Shown here piece by piece: positions 42,302 to 50,898 of a DNA stretch of 64,000 bases (positions are counted from its first letter, which is position 1; the number at the start of each line of letters is the position of its first letter). The stretch is taken from positions 62,001 to 126,000 of the forward strand of contig JAPSFT010000007.1 in assembly GCA_035063765.1 (NCBI GenBank), in the 5' to 3' direction. A model generated the notes under the pieces. That model saw only the letters and a list, made by a program, of their open reading frames with translations. It made no database searches and was not told where the DNA came from. A program made the translations under genes and the position numbers. This stretch comes from Deltaproteobacteria bacterium (lineage in GTDB: Bacteria > Myxococcota_A > UBA9160 > PR03).

Positions 42302-43138
42302 ATGTCGGAATCGCTCGCAGACATCGCGCTCGCGCAGATCGAAGGGGGCAGGGCCCGGATCCCGGTCTTCGATCCCAAGGCCGCGCGTGCCCAGCAGATG
42401 CTCGCCGAGGGCAGCTTCGAGATCGAGGAGCTCGAGGCGCTGATCGCCGCCGAGCCGGCGCTGGCCAGCGCATTGCTGCGCGCGGCCAACTCGACCTTCT
42501 TCGGCGGCCTCGACAAGGTGGTCTCGATCCACGAGGGCATCCTGCGTCTCGGTGCGCGGCGCAGCGCGCAGCTGGTGGTGGTCCTGGGCCAGAAGCAGGC
42601 CCATCGCATGGGCAACCCACAGCTACAGGCGATGGCCGAGCGGCTGTGGTCGCACTCGCTGGCCTGCGCGCTCGGCACGGACTGGCTCGTGCGCCGGCTG
42701 CGTGTGCCCGAGATCGAGAACGCAGCCATGCTCGCCGGCCTGCTCCACGACACCGGCAAGCTGTTCCTGCTCTGTGTGCTCGATGATCTGATTTCGTCGC
42801 GTAAACTGCAGTTCGAACCCACCGGGACCCTGGTCATCCAGATCCTGGCTGCGCTGCACGCATCGCTCGGTGCGCGCCTGCTCGACGAGTGGCGGATCCC
42901 CGATCCGTACCGCGCGCTCGTGCTGCACCACCACGACGAGGAGGTGGACGAGAGCGATGCGCTGCTGCTCGCCGTCCGGCTCGTGGACGGCGTCGCGAAC
43001 AAGCTCGGCATCGGTCTCGAGCCGCGCCCCGACCACGATCCCGCGGGTACCCTGGAGGCACAGGCGCTGCGCGTGCCCGAGGTGATGATCGCGGAGCTCG
43101 AGATCCAGCTCGAGGACGCGCTCGCGATCGAGAGCTGA
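42302..43138 (+). CDS. HDOD-domain signalling protein
   Basis: This 278-residue protein is a single HDOD domain: DIALAQIEGGRARIPVFDPKAARAQQML, LLRAANSTFFGGLDKVVSIHEGILRLGARR, and HSLACALGTDWL with AAMLAGLLHDTGKLFLL. HDOD proteins lack phosphodiesterase activity in most cases and act as regulators of motility and c-di-GMP signalling. The start is taken at ATG 42302, two bases after the ATPase stop; ATG 42293 would overlap it. Tight spacing implies a two-gene operon. Confidence 0.85.
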   Translation: MSESLADIALAQIEGGRARIPVFDPKAARAQQMLAEGSFEIEELEALIAAEPALASALLRAANSTFFGGLDKVVSIHEGILRLGARRSAQLVVVLGQKQAHRMGNPQLQAMAERLWSHSLACALGTDWLVRRLRVPEIENAAMLAGLLHDTGKLFLLCVLDDLISSRKLQFEPTGTLVIQILAALHASLGARLLDEWRIPDPYRALVLHHHDEEVDESDALLLAVRLVDGVANKLGIGLEPRPDHDPAGTLEAQALRVPEVMIAELEIQLEDALAIES

Positions 43139-43162
43139 GGCGCGACCGGAGCCGCGAGGCGC

Positions 43163-44083
43163 TCAACCCCCCGTGGCTGGCGCCGGCGGGCCGGCCGCGG
43201 GTGTACCGTCCGGCACCACGCGCGCCGGCGGGCTCGACTCCGCCGGTGCGGCGGCGGCGTCGCGGAGCAGGATCGAGACGCGGCGGTTGCGCGGATCCTC
43301 GGGGTGATCGGCGAGGCGCGGCCGTCCGGAGGCGTAGCCGCGGATCTCCTCCACGCGGTCGGCAGCGACGCCCGACCCCTCCAGGACGCGGCGGGCAGCG
43401 TTCGCGCGGTCGGTGGAGAGATCCCAGTTGGAGTAGCCGCCCGGCGCATAGGCCAGGCTGTCGGTGTGACCTTCGATCACCACCCGTCCCGAGCTGGTGC
43501 GAAGCGAGTCACCGACGGCCTCGACCACCCGCCGCCCGATCGGCGTCAGCGCCGGACTGCCAAGCGCGTAGAAGGCGCCCTGCTCGGACTCCATCAGCTC
43601 GATACGCAGGCCCTCGTCGGTAAGCGTCACCTCGACGAGGTGCGCGATCCGCTCGAAGCCTTCGATCTCGGCGAGCCGGCGGCGCAGCGCCTGCTCGGCT
43701 TCCTCCAGCCGCTTCCTTCGATCACGCTCGCGCTGCTCCTGCTCCGTGCCGCGCAACGGTTGGGCCAGTGGCACCTCCAGCAAGGCCGCCTGCCCCGCCA
43801 TCGGTGCCGAACCCGCGTCGAGCACGCCGGCGGCCCCCTGCTGGGCGTCGGAGCCCGCCACCTCGAGGGTGCCGAGCGGATCGCGGAAGTAGCCGCCGAC
43901 GGCGCGCTTCACGTCCTCGTTCTGGTTGATCAACCACATCACCATGAAGAAGGCCATCATGGCCGTCACGAAGTCCGCGTAGGCCACCTTCCAGGCGCCG
44001 CCGTGGTGGGCGTCGCCGTGACCGCCGCGGCTACGCTTGCGGATGATGATCGTGGGACCAGGCCGGCCGTCACCCCCCACCAT
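43163..44083 (-). CDS. motB: MotB, stator protein
   Basis: This 306-residue protein has a cytoplasmic tail, one transmembrane helix with the proton-binding aspartate (VAYADFVTAMMAFFMVMWLI, Asp37) and an OmpA-like peptidoglycan-binding domain with RVVIEGHTDSLAYAPGGYSNWDLSTDRANAARRVL. It anchors the stator to the cell wall. The start ATG lies within the end of motA (14-base overlap). The Pro/Ala-rich tail after the OmpA domain is variable. Confidence 0.95.
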   Translation of the reverse strand: MVGGDGRPGPTIIIRKRSRGGHGDAHHGGAWKVAYADFVTAMMAFFMVMWLINQNEDVKRAVGGYFRDPLGTLEVAGSDAQQGAAGVLDAGSAPMAGQAALLEVPLAQPLRGTEQEQRERDRRKRLEEAEQALRRRLAEIEGFERIAHLVEVTLTDEGLRIELMESEQGAFYALGSPALTPIGRRVVEAVGDSLRTSSGRVVIEGHTDSLAYAPGGYSNWDLSTDRANAARRVLEGSGVAADRVEEIRGYASGRPRLADHPEDPRNRRVSILLRDAAAAPAESSPPARVVPDGTPAAGPPAPATGG

Positions 44084-44948
44084 TGCCTCCCTGGGTCTTG
44101 AGCGCACGACACGCCTCGCTGAGCTCCGCCGAGCTCGGGCGCACCTCCGCCGGCAGCGAACGACGCGCCAGCTCCGCCGCCATTGCCGGGTTGGCACCCT
44201 TGTGCAGCGAGAGCAGCAGGTCCTTGAGCGTCACCAGGTAGCCATGGTCCTCCTCGAGCTTCGCGCCGAGGTTGTGGCCCATCGGCTGCACGACGCCGTA
44301 GGAGAGCAGCACGCCGAGGAAGGTGCCGACCAGCGCCGCGCCGACGTGATGGCCGATCTCCGCCGGCGGGCCGTCGATGTGGCCCATGGTGACGACGATG
44401 CCGAGCACGGCGGCCACGATGCCGAGCCCGGGCAGCGCGTCGGCCATCGTGAGCAGTGCCTTTGCCGGGCGCTGCTCCTCCTCCTTGCGGACGTGGAGGT
44501 CCGCCTCGAGAAGCTCCGCGAGCTCGTGGTCGCCGATCTTCACGCCCGAGGTGAAGAGCTCCAGCGTGTCGGTGAGGAAGGTCAGCACGGCGGCGTCGGC
44601 AGTGATGCTCGGGTAGCGGGCGAGGATCGGGCTCTGGAGTGGGCTCTCGAGGTGCTTCTCCAGCGCTACCAGGCCTTCGCGGCGCGCCAGCGTGAGCAGC
44701 TCGAAGCCCATCAGCAGGAGGTCCAGGTAGTCGCGGTCGCTGCGGCCGCCCTTGATCAGGGCGGGGACCTTGCGCACCAGCCCCTTGATCACACCCGCCG
44801 GGGTGCCCACCAGCAGCGCGCCCAAGGCGGCTCCGCCGATCACGATGAACTCGGAGGGCTGGAACAGCACCGGCACCGAGCCGCCGGCCAGCACGAAGCC
44901 GCCGATCACGGAGCCCAGGACGACCACGATGCCGACCAGCGCGAGCAA
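44070..44948 (-). CDS. motA: MotA, stator protein
   Basis: This 292-residue protein has four transmembrane helices and a large cytoplasmic loop between helices 2 and 3. Conserved features are EFIVIGGAALGALLVGTPAGVIKGL, TMADALPGLGIVAAVLGIVVTMGHID and VGAALVGTFLGVLLSYGVVQPM. Proton flow through MotA-MotB drives the motor. The TTG start at 44948 follows GGAGGG by seven bases, with no in-frame ATG placed better. It leads a two-gene operon. Confidence 0.96.
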   Translation of the reverse strand: MLALVGIVVVLGSVIGGFVLAGGSVPVLFQPSEFIVIGGAALGALLVGTPAGVIKGLVRKVPALIKGGRSDRDYLDLLLMGFELLTLARREGLVALEKHLESPLQSPILARYPSITADAAVLTFLTDTLELFTSGVKIGDHELAELLEADLHVRKEEEQRPAKALLTMADALPGLGIVAAVLGIVVTMGHIDGPPAEIGHHVGAALVGTFLGVLLSYGVVQPMGHNLGAKLEEDHGYLVTLKDLLLSLHKGANPAMAAELARRSLPAEVRPSSAELSEACRALKTQGGNGGG

Positions 44949-45398
44949 AGCCGCCCCCTCCAGCCGGCTCGCGCGCGCGGGCCAGCCTCGTTCGCGTCAT
45001 CGGCCCGCGGTTGGGGGTCTTGAGCTGCCGGCGCCTGATCGACTCGACGCTGGGATGTGTCACCGAGACCCGGGTCGGGCGTTCGCCCGAGGCCACGCGG
45101 CGGCGGGGGGGAGCGCACGCGTGGCGGGCCGCGCCGCCCGGCGATCCCGACGAGGCGCCAGACAGCCTGCGGGCCGATCGGTACGGTCGCGATCGCCCGC
45201 GGCCGGGCGGGTGGCGCCGGCGCGCCCGAGCGGGCCGTGCCCTCGCAAGATCCCGTCGGCTCGGCGACACGATCCCGGTGACGGAGCGGGCAGCCTGGGG
45301 TCGGAAACCGCGGTCGTCCCGCCCGGATCGACCCGGACGATCGGGATGGCGGTACAATCGCGCCGCCGCGCAGGCTGCGCGTCCGGGAGCTGGTTTGC
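44949..45398. other. 450-base divergent gap between motA and hybrid kinase
   Basis: No credible gene was found. The region must carry the motA and kinase promoters. A TACAAT at 45353-45358 upstream of the kinase resembles a -10 element but has no -35 partner. Several GC-rich inverted repeats are present, as expected from base composition. No sigma-54 or sigma-28 element was found. Confidence 0.4.
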
Positions 45399-46844
45399 TT
45401 GGACCCGTCCCTGCACCGATCACGCTGGCTGACCGAGCTCGAGGACGCCCTCCTGCTCGGTGCGGCGACGATCGACGGCGACGGCCGCATCGCGCTCTGC
45501 TCCGAGGGCTTCGAGCGCCTGCTCGCCGCTCGCGAGGGAGCGCAGCTTGCCGCGCTGGTGGCGCCGGAGCAGCGTGAGCCGCTGCGCACCGCGCTCGACG
45601 CCGTGCGCGACGGTGAGCCGGAACGCGTACTGCGCCTCCCGGACGGCAGCAACGGGCGCGTCGTCGAGCTGCGCCTGCGCCGGTCGGCCGAGCCGGGTGG
45701 TCGGGTTGCCGCACTCGCGCGCGACCGCAGCGACCTCGACCGCATCGAGCGCCACCTGCTGCTCTCCGAGCGGCTGCGCCTGGTGGGCGAGATGGTGCTC
45801 GGCTGCGCGCACGAGTTGAACAACCTGCTGGGCGTGATCTGCCATGTCGCCGAGTCCGACACGGAGCCCGAGCCCGGCGACCTCGAGCTGCTGCGCCGTT
45901 CGGCCGACGACGCGCGGGGGCTCGTCCAGCGGCTGCACGGGTTCGCCCGCAACGAGGATGCCCTGGCCCGGCCCGGCGACGTCGTGGACGCACGCGAGGT
46001 GCTGCGCGACGCGCTCGAGTTCACCCGCCTGCGCTGGCAGCGCGAGGCTGCCGCTGCCGGCATCCGGATCGAGGTGGAGGCAGACCTCCAGCCCGTCGGC
46101 GTGGTGACCGGCTCGGCGGCCCAGCTCCGGCACGCCGCGATCAACCTGATCACGAACGCGATCGACGCGATGCCGCGCGGCGGGCGGCTCCGGGTGGGGA
46201 CCCGCCGGGACGGCGACTACGCCGTACTCGAGGTCTCGGACACCGGGACGGGCTTTGCGTCGGAGCTGCAGGAGCGGATCTTCGAGCCCTTCTTCTCGAC
46301 CAAGGGCGAGACCGGGCTCGGCCTCGGCCTCACGATCGTGGGCGAGATCGTCGCGCGACACGAAGGGCAGCTGCGCGTGCGCTCCCACGCGGACCGGGGC
46401 AGTGCCTTCGAGATCCGCCTGCCGGCCCGCACCGACGCATCGGTCCGGGTGGACGGCGCTCCGCCCGCCCGGGCGGGGGCCGCTCGCGCCTCGCGCGTTC
46501 TGCTCGTCGACGACAACCAGCTCCTGCGCCGTCTGATCGCGCGCACGCTGCGCGGCGACGGGCACGAGGTGCTCGAGTCGTCGAGCGCGGAGGAAGCGGA
46601 GGCGCTCGCGACCGAGCCGGATCGGATCGACCTGCTGATCCTGGATGTGTCGCTACCGGGCCGCTCCGGGCTCGAGCTGATCCGCATCCTGCGCGCGCGC
46701 GGCTGCCGGGCCCCGGCGCTCCTGATCACGGGCTGGGGCTTCGATATCCGCGCGGTCGAGGCGACCCGTGTCCTCGCCAAGCCCTTCTCGCCCGAGGCCC
46801 TGCGCCGCGCGATCGCTGAGCTCCGGGGTGACGACGGCGCGTAG
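45399..46844 (+). CDS. Hybrid PAS-histidine kinase with receiver
   Basis: This 481-residue protein has a PAS domain (about 20-130), a His box (VLGCAHELNNLLGVI), an intact ATPase domain (INLITNAIDAMPRGG, VSDTGTGF, IFEPFFSTKGETGLGLGL) and a C-terminal receiver (VLLVDDNQLLRRL, LLILDVSLPGRSG, LAKPFSPE). It is soluble, with no membrane helix. Unlike the kinase at 39190, all catalytic boxes are present. TTG at 45399 follows GGGAG. The last 192 bases overlap the convergent cyclase gene. Confidence 0.9.
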   Translation: MDPSLHRSRWLTELEDALLLGAATIDGDGRIALCSEGFERLLAAREGAQLAALVAPEQREPLRTALDAVRDGEPERVLRLPDGSNGRVVELRLRRSAEPGGRVAALARDRSDLDRIERHLLLSERLRLVGEMVLGCAHELNNLLGVICHVAESDTEPEPGDLELLRRSADDARGLVQRLHGFARNEDALARPGDVVDAREVLRDALEFTRLRWQREAAAAGIRIEVEADLQPVGVVTGSAAQLRHAAINLITNAIDAMPRGGRLRVGTRRDGDYAVLEVSDTGTGFASELQERIFEPFFSTKGETGLGLGLTIVGEIVARHEGQLRVRSHADRGSAFEIRLPARTDASVRVDGAPPARAGAARASRVLLVDDNQLLRRLIARTLRGDGHEVLESSSAEEAEALATEPDRIDLLILDVSLPGRSGLELIRILRARGCRAPALLITGWGFDIRAVEATRVLAKPFSPEALRRAIAELRGDDGA

Positions 46845-49800
46845 ACCGCGGCCGACCCCCATCCGCGTGGCGTGCAGCACCATGCCACACTCCTGCCACT
46901 CGGCATGGGCGCGTGCAGCATAGTACTCGGCGCGGCGCTCCCCGCCGAACCGCCGGCACAGATCGACGTAGGCGGCGTAGGCATCGGCAGCGTGCGGCCG
47001 GAGGCCGAGGTCGGCGGCGAGGCGAAGCGACTCCTCGACCGCGTGCTCCGCGCTCTGGCGGTCGGGATGAGGCGCGAGCCCGAGCGCGAGCCCGAGCGTG
47101 CGCAGCGCGCGCAGGCGGACGAGCCGCGGCGGCCGGGCGTCGAGGCAGCGGCGGGCCAGATCGGCTGCCTCGCCGAAGCGCCCGCACTCGAGCCTCGCCA
47201 GCGCCAGCCAGTCGAGCGTGGTCGGCCAGCGCGGATTGATCTCGGCCAGGCGCTCGAGCACCTCGGCGGCGCGTTTGGGCTCGTCCTGGAGCAGGTACAC
47301 GTAGCCGGTCCAGAGTGCCGCGTTGTAGACCGCGCTCACCTGGGCGGTCCGGGAGCCGAGCTCGCGAGCCAGCTCCGCGGCACCGAGCGCGGCTTCGCAC
47401 TCGCCGCGGAAGGCGTGAGCCTTCGCCAGCCACCCGGCTGCCAGCGCCTGCACCACGTCGAGCCTTGCCTCGCGCGCCAGCGCGAGCGCCTCCTGGCAAC
47501 GCGTGAGAGCCAGGTCGAGGGCGCCCGTGTCACACCAGGCGTAGCCCTCGTTGCCGAGCCCGAACGCGATGCCGGCCCGGTCGCCGGCGGCGCTCGCCTG
47601 CTCGGTGATCCAGCGCGCGCTCTCTGCGGCGGAAGCGATCTCCCCATCGAGGTGGCACATGCGGATCCGGTACGCGTGCGCGCGCCCCAGGAGGGCGCGA
47701 TCGCCGCGCCCGAGCTCGAGACCGCGCTCGAGCAGCGCTCGTGCGTGTACCCCCTCGCCGCCCTCGGCGAAACGCACCCATGCGCCCTCCACCCACGCCT
47801 CGGCGAGCCGCACACGGTCCTCGTGCGGCAGTTCGCCGGGCGCCAGCGAATCGAGCACGGCGGCAGCCTCACCGGCGCGATCGAGCGTGTTGAGCGCGCG
47901 TGCCAGCGCGATCCCGACCCGCACCGTGAGCGCGGACTCGCTGCCCGCAAGCGGCGGGGCACGCAGGAGCTCCCAGGCACGGCGCAGATGGCTGACCGCC
48001 TCGCGCACGGCGTAGAGCGCCAGGTACCCCTTGCCCGCCGTCGCGAGCGCACGCGCTGCGAGTCGCGGCTCGTCGCCCTGGTCGAAATGACGTCCGATCT
48101 CGGAGGCGCGCTCGGCACTCGGCAGCTCCTCGCTCTCCTCGAGCAGCACGGCCGAACGGCGGTGCATTTCGCGCCGGCGGGCCAGCAGGATCTGCTCGTA
48201 CGCCACCTGCCGGTGCATCTGGTGGCCGAAGTCGAGCGCGCCGGCGCCGCACGGAACCAGCAGCGAGCGTTCGATCAGCGGCACCAGCGCCTCGCGCACC
48301 GGCTCGGGGTCCTCGCCGGCGAGCCGTGCGAGCAGGCCGGGCGCGAACGGCTTCCCGAACACGGCCGCCGCCTCGAGCAGGCGCTTCGCGCCCTCGGAGA
48401 GCGCGTCGATGCGCGCGGCGATCACGCCGCGCAGCGTATCGGGCAGACGCACGCGGGCGCGCCGCCAGCTTGCCTCCAGGCGCGCGGCGGTGCGCAGCTC
48501 CTCGTCGCCCTCCGCGAGCGTGCGCGCCACCTCGAGCACGTAGAGCGGATTCCCGCCCGCCCGTTCCGCAGCGAGCAGTGCCAGCGCCTCCGGGTCCTCC
48601 CGCATCGTCAGCGAGCCGAGGGCGACCGCGTAGGCGTGCTCGGCGCCGAGCGGTTCGAGCGGGATGCGCTCCGCGCGCGCCGGCCCGTCGCCGCGGCCGC
48701 CGGGCTCGCTCGAGCGCGTCACCAGGAAGCAGATGCCGGCGGCGGGTGGACGCTCGAGCAAGGCGCTCGCGAGCCGCAGCGACGATCCGTCGAGCCACTG
48801 CACGTCCTCGAGCAGGATCGTCACGGGCCGGCCGGTGGGGCCGCCGTGCGCGTCGAGCAGCACGCGCACGGCCTCCTCGCACGCGGGCGGGTCCACCGCG
48901 CCCGCACGGCCATCGAGCTGGCAGGCGACCGCCAGCGCCGCGGCCCGATCGGTCGTCGGCCAGCGGCGTAGCAGGTCGAGCCACGCGTCGTAGGCGCGCG
49001 ACTCCGCGGCCTCGTGGCAACGACCCTCGAGCCAGGACCCACCCTCCCGCAAACGGATCTCGTCGGCGAGGCGCGACTTTCCGATCCCGGGCTCGCCGAC
49101 CAGCTCGATCCAGCGCGCGCTGCCCGGCGGCACCGCCTCGAGCCGCGCCAGCACGGTCGCGATCTCGGCCACGCGCCCGACGAAGGGCGCGAGCCCGCTC
49201 GCACGCTCGGCGTCGAGCGTGCTCTCGTGCCCCGCGCCACCCAGCACCTCGAAGGCCTCCGCGGGCTCGGGGCTCCCGCGCACCGGAAGTGCGCCGAGGG
49301 GGCGCAGCTCGCAGAAGCCGCGCACGCGGCGCGCCGTCACGCCGCTGATCACGATCCGGCCCGGCGCGGCTGCCTGCTCGAGCCGCGCCGCCAGGCCCAC
49401 GGTGGGGCCCTCCGCGGTGTAGTCGCGGCGCAGATGGTCCCCGATCGAGCCGACCCACACGGGGCCCGAGTGGATGCCCATGCGCAACAGCAGCGGGACC
49501 CCGTAGCGCTCGTCGACGAGCCGGGCGTAGCCCGCCGCGGCGCGCCGGATCGCGAGCGCTGCGCGCACGGCGTCGCGCGCGTGGTGCGGGCGCGCCAGCG
49601 GCGCCCCGAACAGCGCCATGAACCCGTCGCCCCGGAACTGGTTGATCGTGCCGTGCTCGGCGTGGACCGCGTCGAGCGCCAGCGCGAACAGGCCATCCAT
49701 CAGCGCGTGCAGGTCCTCGGGGTCGATCCGGTGCGCCATCGCGAGCGAGCCCGCAATGTCGGCCACGAGGACCGTCACCTCCTTGCGCTCCCCCTCGCGC

Positions 49801-49952
49801 GCGCTGCGCCGCGCGAGCACCTCCGCCAGGTGATCGGGCGTATAGCCGCCGGCCTGCGCTGCGGAGGTGCCGAGCGGAGCTCCGCAGCGCAGGCAGAAAC
49901 AGCTCTCGGGGGGCAGGCCGCCGGCGCCGCAGCACGCGCAACGGGGCGTCAT
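46653..49952 (-). CDS. Cyclase-like, AAA ATPase and TPR signalling protein
   Basis: This 1099-residue protein has a zinc ribbon (CACC...CFCLRC, 5-23), a class III cyclase domain (58-195), an AAA/STAND ATPase (VGEPGIGKSRLADEI, LLEDVQWLDG) and TPR-like helices (about 620-1020). Metal residues Asp65 and Asp109 are present, but the usual substrate Lys is Gln105 and the transition-state Asn is Gly186, so cyclase activity is doubtful. The last ~64 residues are encoded opposite the hybrid kinase and look like read-through rather than a domain. Confidence 0.85.
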   Translation of the reverse strand: MTPRCACCGAGGLPPESCFCLRCGAPLGTSAAQAGGYTPDHLAEVLARRSAREGERKEVTVLVADIAGSLAMAHRIDPEDLHALMDGLFALALDAVHAEHGTINQFRGDGFMALFGAPLARPHHARDAVRAALAIRRAAAGYARLVDERYGVPLLLRMGIHSGPVWVGSIGDHLRRDYTAEGPTVGLAARLEQAAAPGRIVISGVTARRVRGFCELRPLGALPVRGSPEPAEAFEVLGGAGHESTLDAERASGLAPFVGRVAEIATVLARLEAVPPGSARWIELVGEPGIGKSRLADEIRLREGGSWLEGRCHEAAESRAYDAWLDLLRRWPTTDRAAALAVACQLDGRAGAVDPPACEEAVRVLLDAHGGPTGRPVTILLEDVQWLDGSSLRLASALLERPPAAGICFLVTRSSEPGGRGDGPARAERIPLEPLGAEHAYAVALGSLTMREDPEALALLAAERAGGNPLYVLEVARTLAEGDEELRTAARLEASWRRARVRLPDTLRGVIAARIDALSEGAKRLLEAAAVFGKPFAPGLLARLAGEDPEPVREALVPLIERSLLVPCGAGALDFGHQMHRQVAYEQILLARRREMHRRSAVLLEESEELPSAERASEIGRHFDQGDEPRLAARALATAGKGYLALYAVREAVSHLRRAWELLRAPPLAGSESALTVRVGIALARALNTLDRAGEAAAVLDSLAPGELPHEDRVRLAEAWVEGAWVRFAEGGEGVHARALLERGLELGRGDRALLGRAHAYRIRMCHLDGEIASAAESARWITEQASAAGDRAGIAFGLGNEGYAWCDTGALDLALTRCQEALALAREARLDVVQALAAGWLAKAHAFRGECEAALGAAELARELGSRTAQVSAVYNAALWTGYVYLLQDEPKRAAEVLERLAEINPRWPTTLDWLALARLECGRFGEAADLARRCLDARPPRLVRLRALRTLGLALGLAPHPDRQSAEHAVEESLRLAADLGLRPHAADAYAAYVDLCRRFGGERRAEYYAARAHAEWQECGMVLHATRMGVGRGLRAVVTPELSDRAAQGLGREGLGEDTGRLDRADIEAPARDQERRGPAAARAQDADQLEPGAAR

Positions 49953-49983
49953 CCGACCTCCTCCCTGCCCGGGGGATCGGGCG

Positions 49984-50898
49984 CTACGGCCTCGCTTCGA
50001 CGACGTCCATGCGCACCGCGTAGGGCGGGACGCTCGCCGAGAGCTGCGGGATCCAGGTGATCAGGTACGCCGCCAGCCGCGCGTCGCCGGCGGCCGGCGG
50101 CGCCACACCCGTTGCGGTCTCGTAGCGCAGCACGGCGCGAGCCTGGACGACGTCGCCGAACCCGGCGTCACGCTCCACGATCGTGTCCCACGCGGTCCAC
50201 CGGTAGCCGGTGCCGTCGAGCGACGGCAGCCGGCCCGCACCGTCGCCGACCACCTGCGGCAGCAGGCCCTTCTCCAGCCCCACGTTGCGCTTGAGCACGA
50301 CCTTCTCGCCCCCGTACACGAGCGGGACCGAGCGGCCCGGCAGGCCCTCCTCGATCCGCACGCCGCGGTCCAACGGCAGGAAGGCGTCGCCTCCGCCGGC
50401 GGCTGCCGGCAGCGGCAGCAGCAGCACCATGTCATAGATCGCGTCGACGCGCTCGTGATTGCGCTCGAAGCCGTCGACGCGCAGCTCCCACTGGCGGCGC
50501 TCGGGGCCGGCCGAAGACGTATAGGCGACGGTCGCGGCGGCCGACTCGACGTGCAGCGCTGTGGGCAGCGTCGCGTCCGTACTCGAGAGGCTCGCGAGCG
50601 AATCGCCGACCACCGCCTCGTAGTACGTCGCCATCGGCCCGCTGCCCTCCCGAAGGAGCGCCTCGCCGTCGGCCGACTCGCTCTCGTCGTACGGATCCAC
50701 GCAATCCGGATCCTCGGAGTCGACGAAGCCGTCGCCGTCGTTGTCCTCGGTGTCGCCACACTCCGGCTCCGGCGCCGCCGAGCCGCCGTCGCTGGCGAAG
50801 GCCGGTGCTGCAGCAGTGAGCGCGAGCGCACACGCGCCCGCAGCGAACGCGAGGCGCAGCCATTGCTCTCGATGGATCCCCTCGATACCAGGCGTCAT
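49984..50898 (-). CDS. Secreted protein with cysteine-flanked calcium loop
   Basis: This 304-residue protein has a signal peptide (LRLAFAAGACALALTAAAPAFA) and then ECGDTEDNDGDGFVDSEDPDC, a D-x-D-x-D-G calcium-binding loop between two cysteines of a kind frequent in myxobacterial exported proteins. The remaining ~240 residues look beta-rich and match no family I recognise. It starts at an ATG sharing four bases with the lnt stop. GGAG lies seven bases before this ATG. No lipobox is visible, so it is probably periplasmic or secreted. Confidence 0.7.
   Translation of the reverse strand: MTPGIEGIHREQWLRLAFAAGACALALTAAAPAFASDGGSAAPEPECGDTEDNDGDGFVDSEDPDCVDPYDESESADGEALLREGSGPMATYYEAVVGDSLASLSSTDATLPTALHVESAAATVAYTSSAGPERRQWELRVDGFERNHERVDAIYDMVLLLPLPAAAGGGDAFLPLDRGVRIEEGLPGRSVPLVYGGEKVVLKRNVGLEKGLLPQVVGDGAGRLPSLDGTGYRWTAWDTIVERDAGFGDVVQARAVLRYETATGVAPPAAGDARLAAYLITWIPQLSASVPPYAVRMDVVEARP

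Noticed and set aside
44944-44959. Possible sigma-54 promoter at motA (AGGGGGCGGCTTTGCT on the minus strand)
   Set aside because: Spacing is right, but the -24 element is poor and the sequence is the motA ribosome-binding site running into its TTG start.
45353-45358. TACAAT as a -10 element for the hybrid kinase
   Set aside because: No -35 element is found at 16-18 bases, so it is not listed as a promoter.
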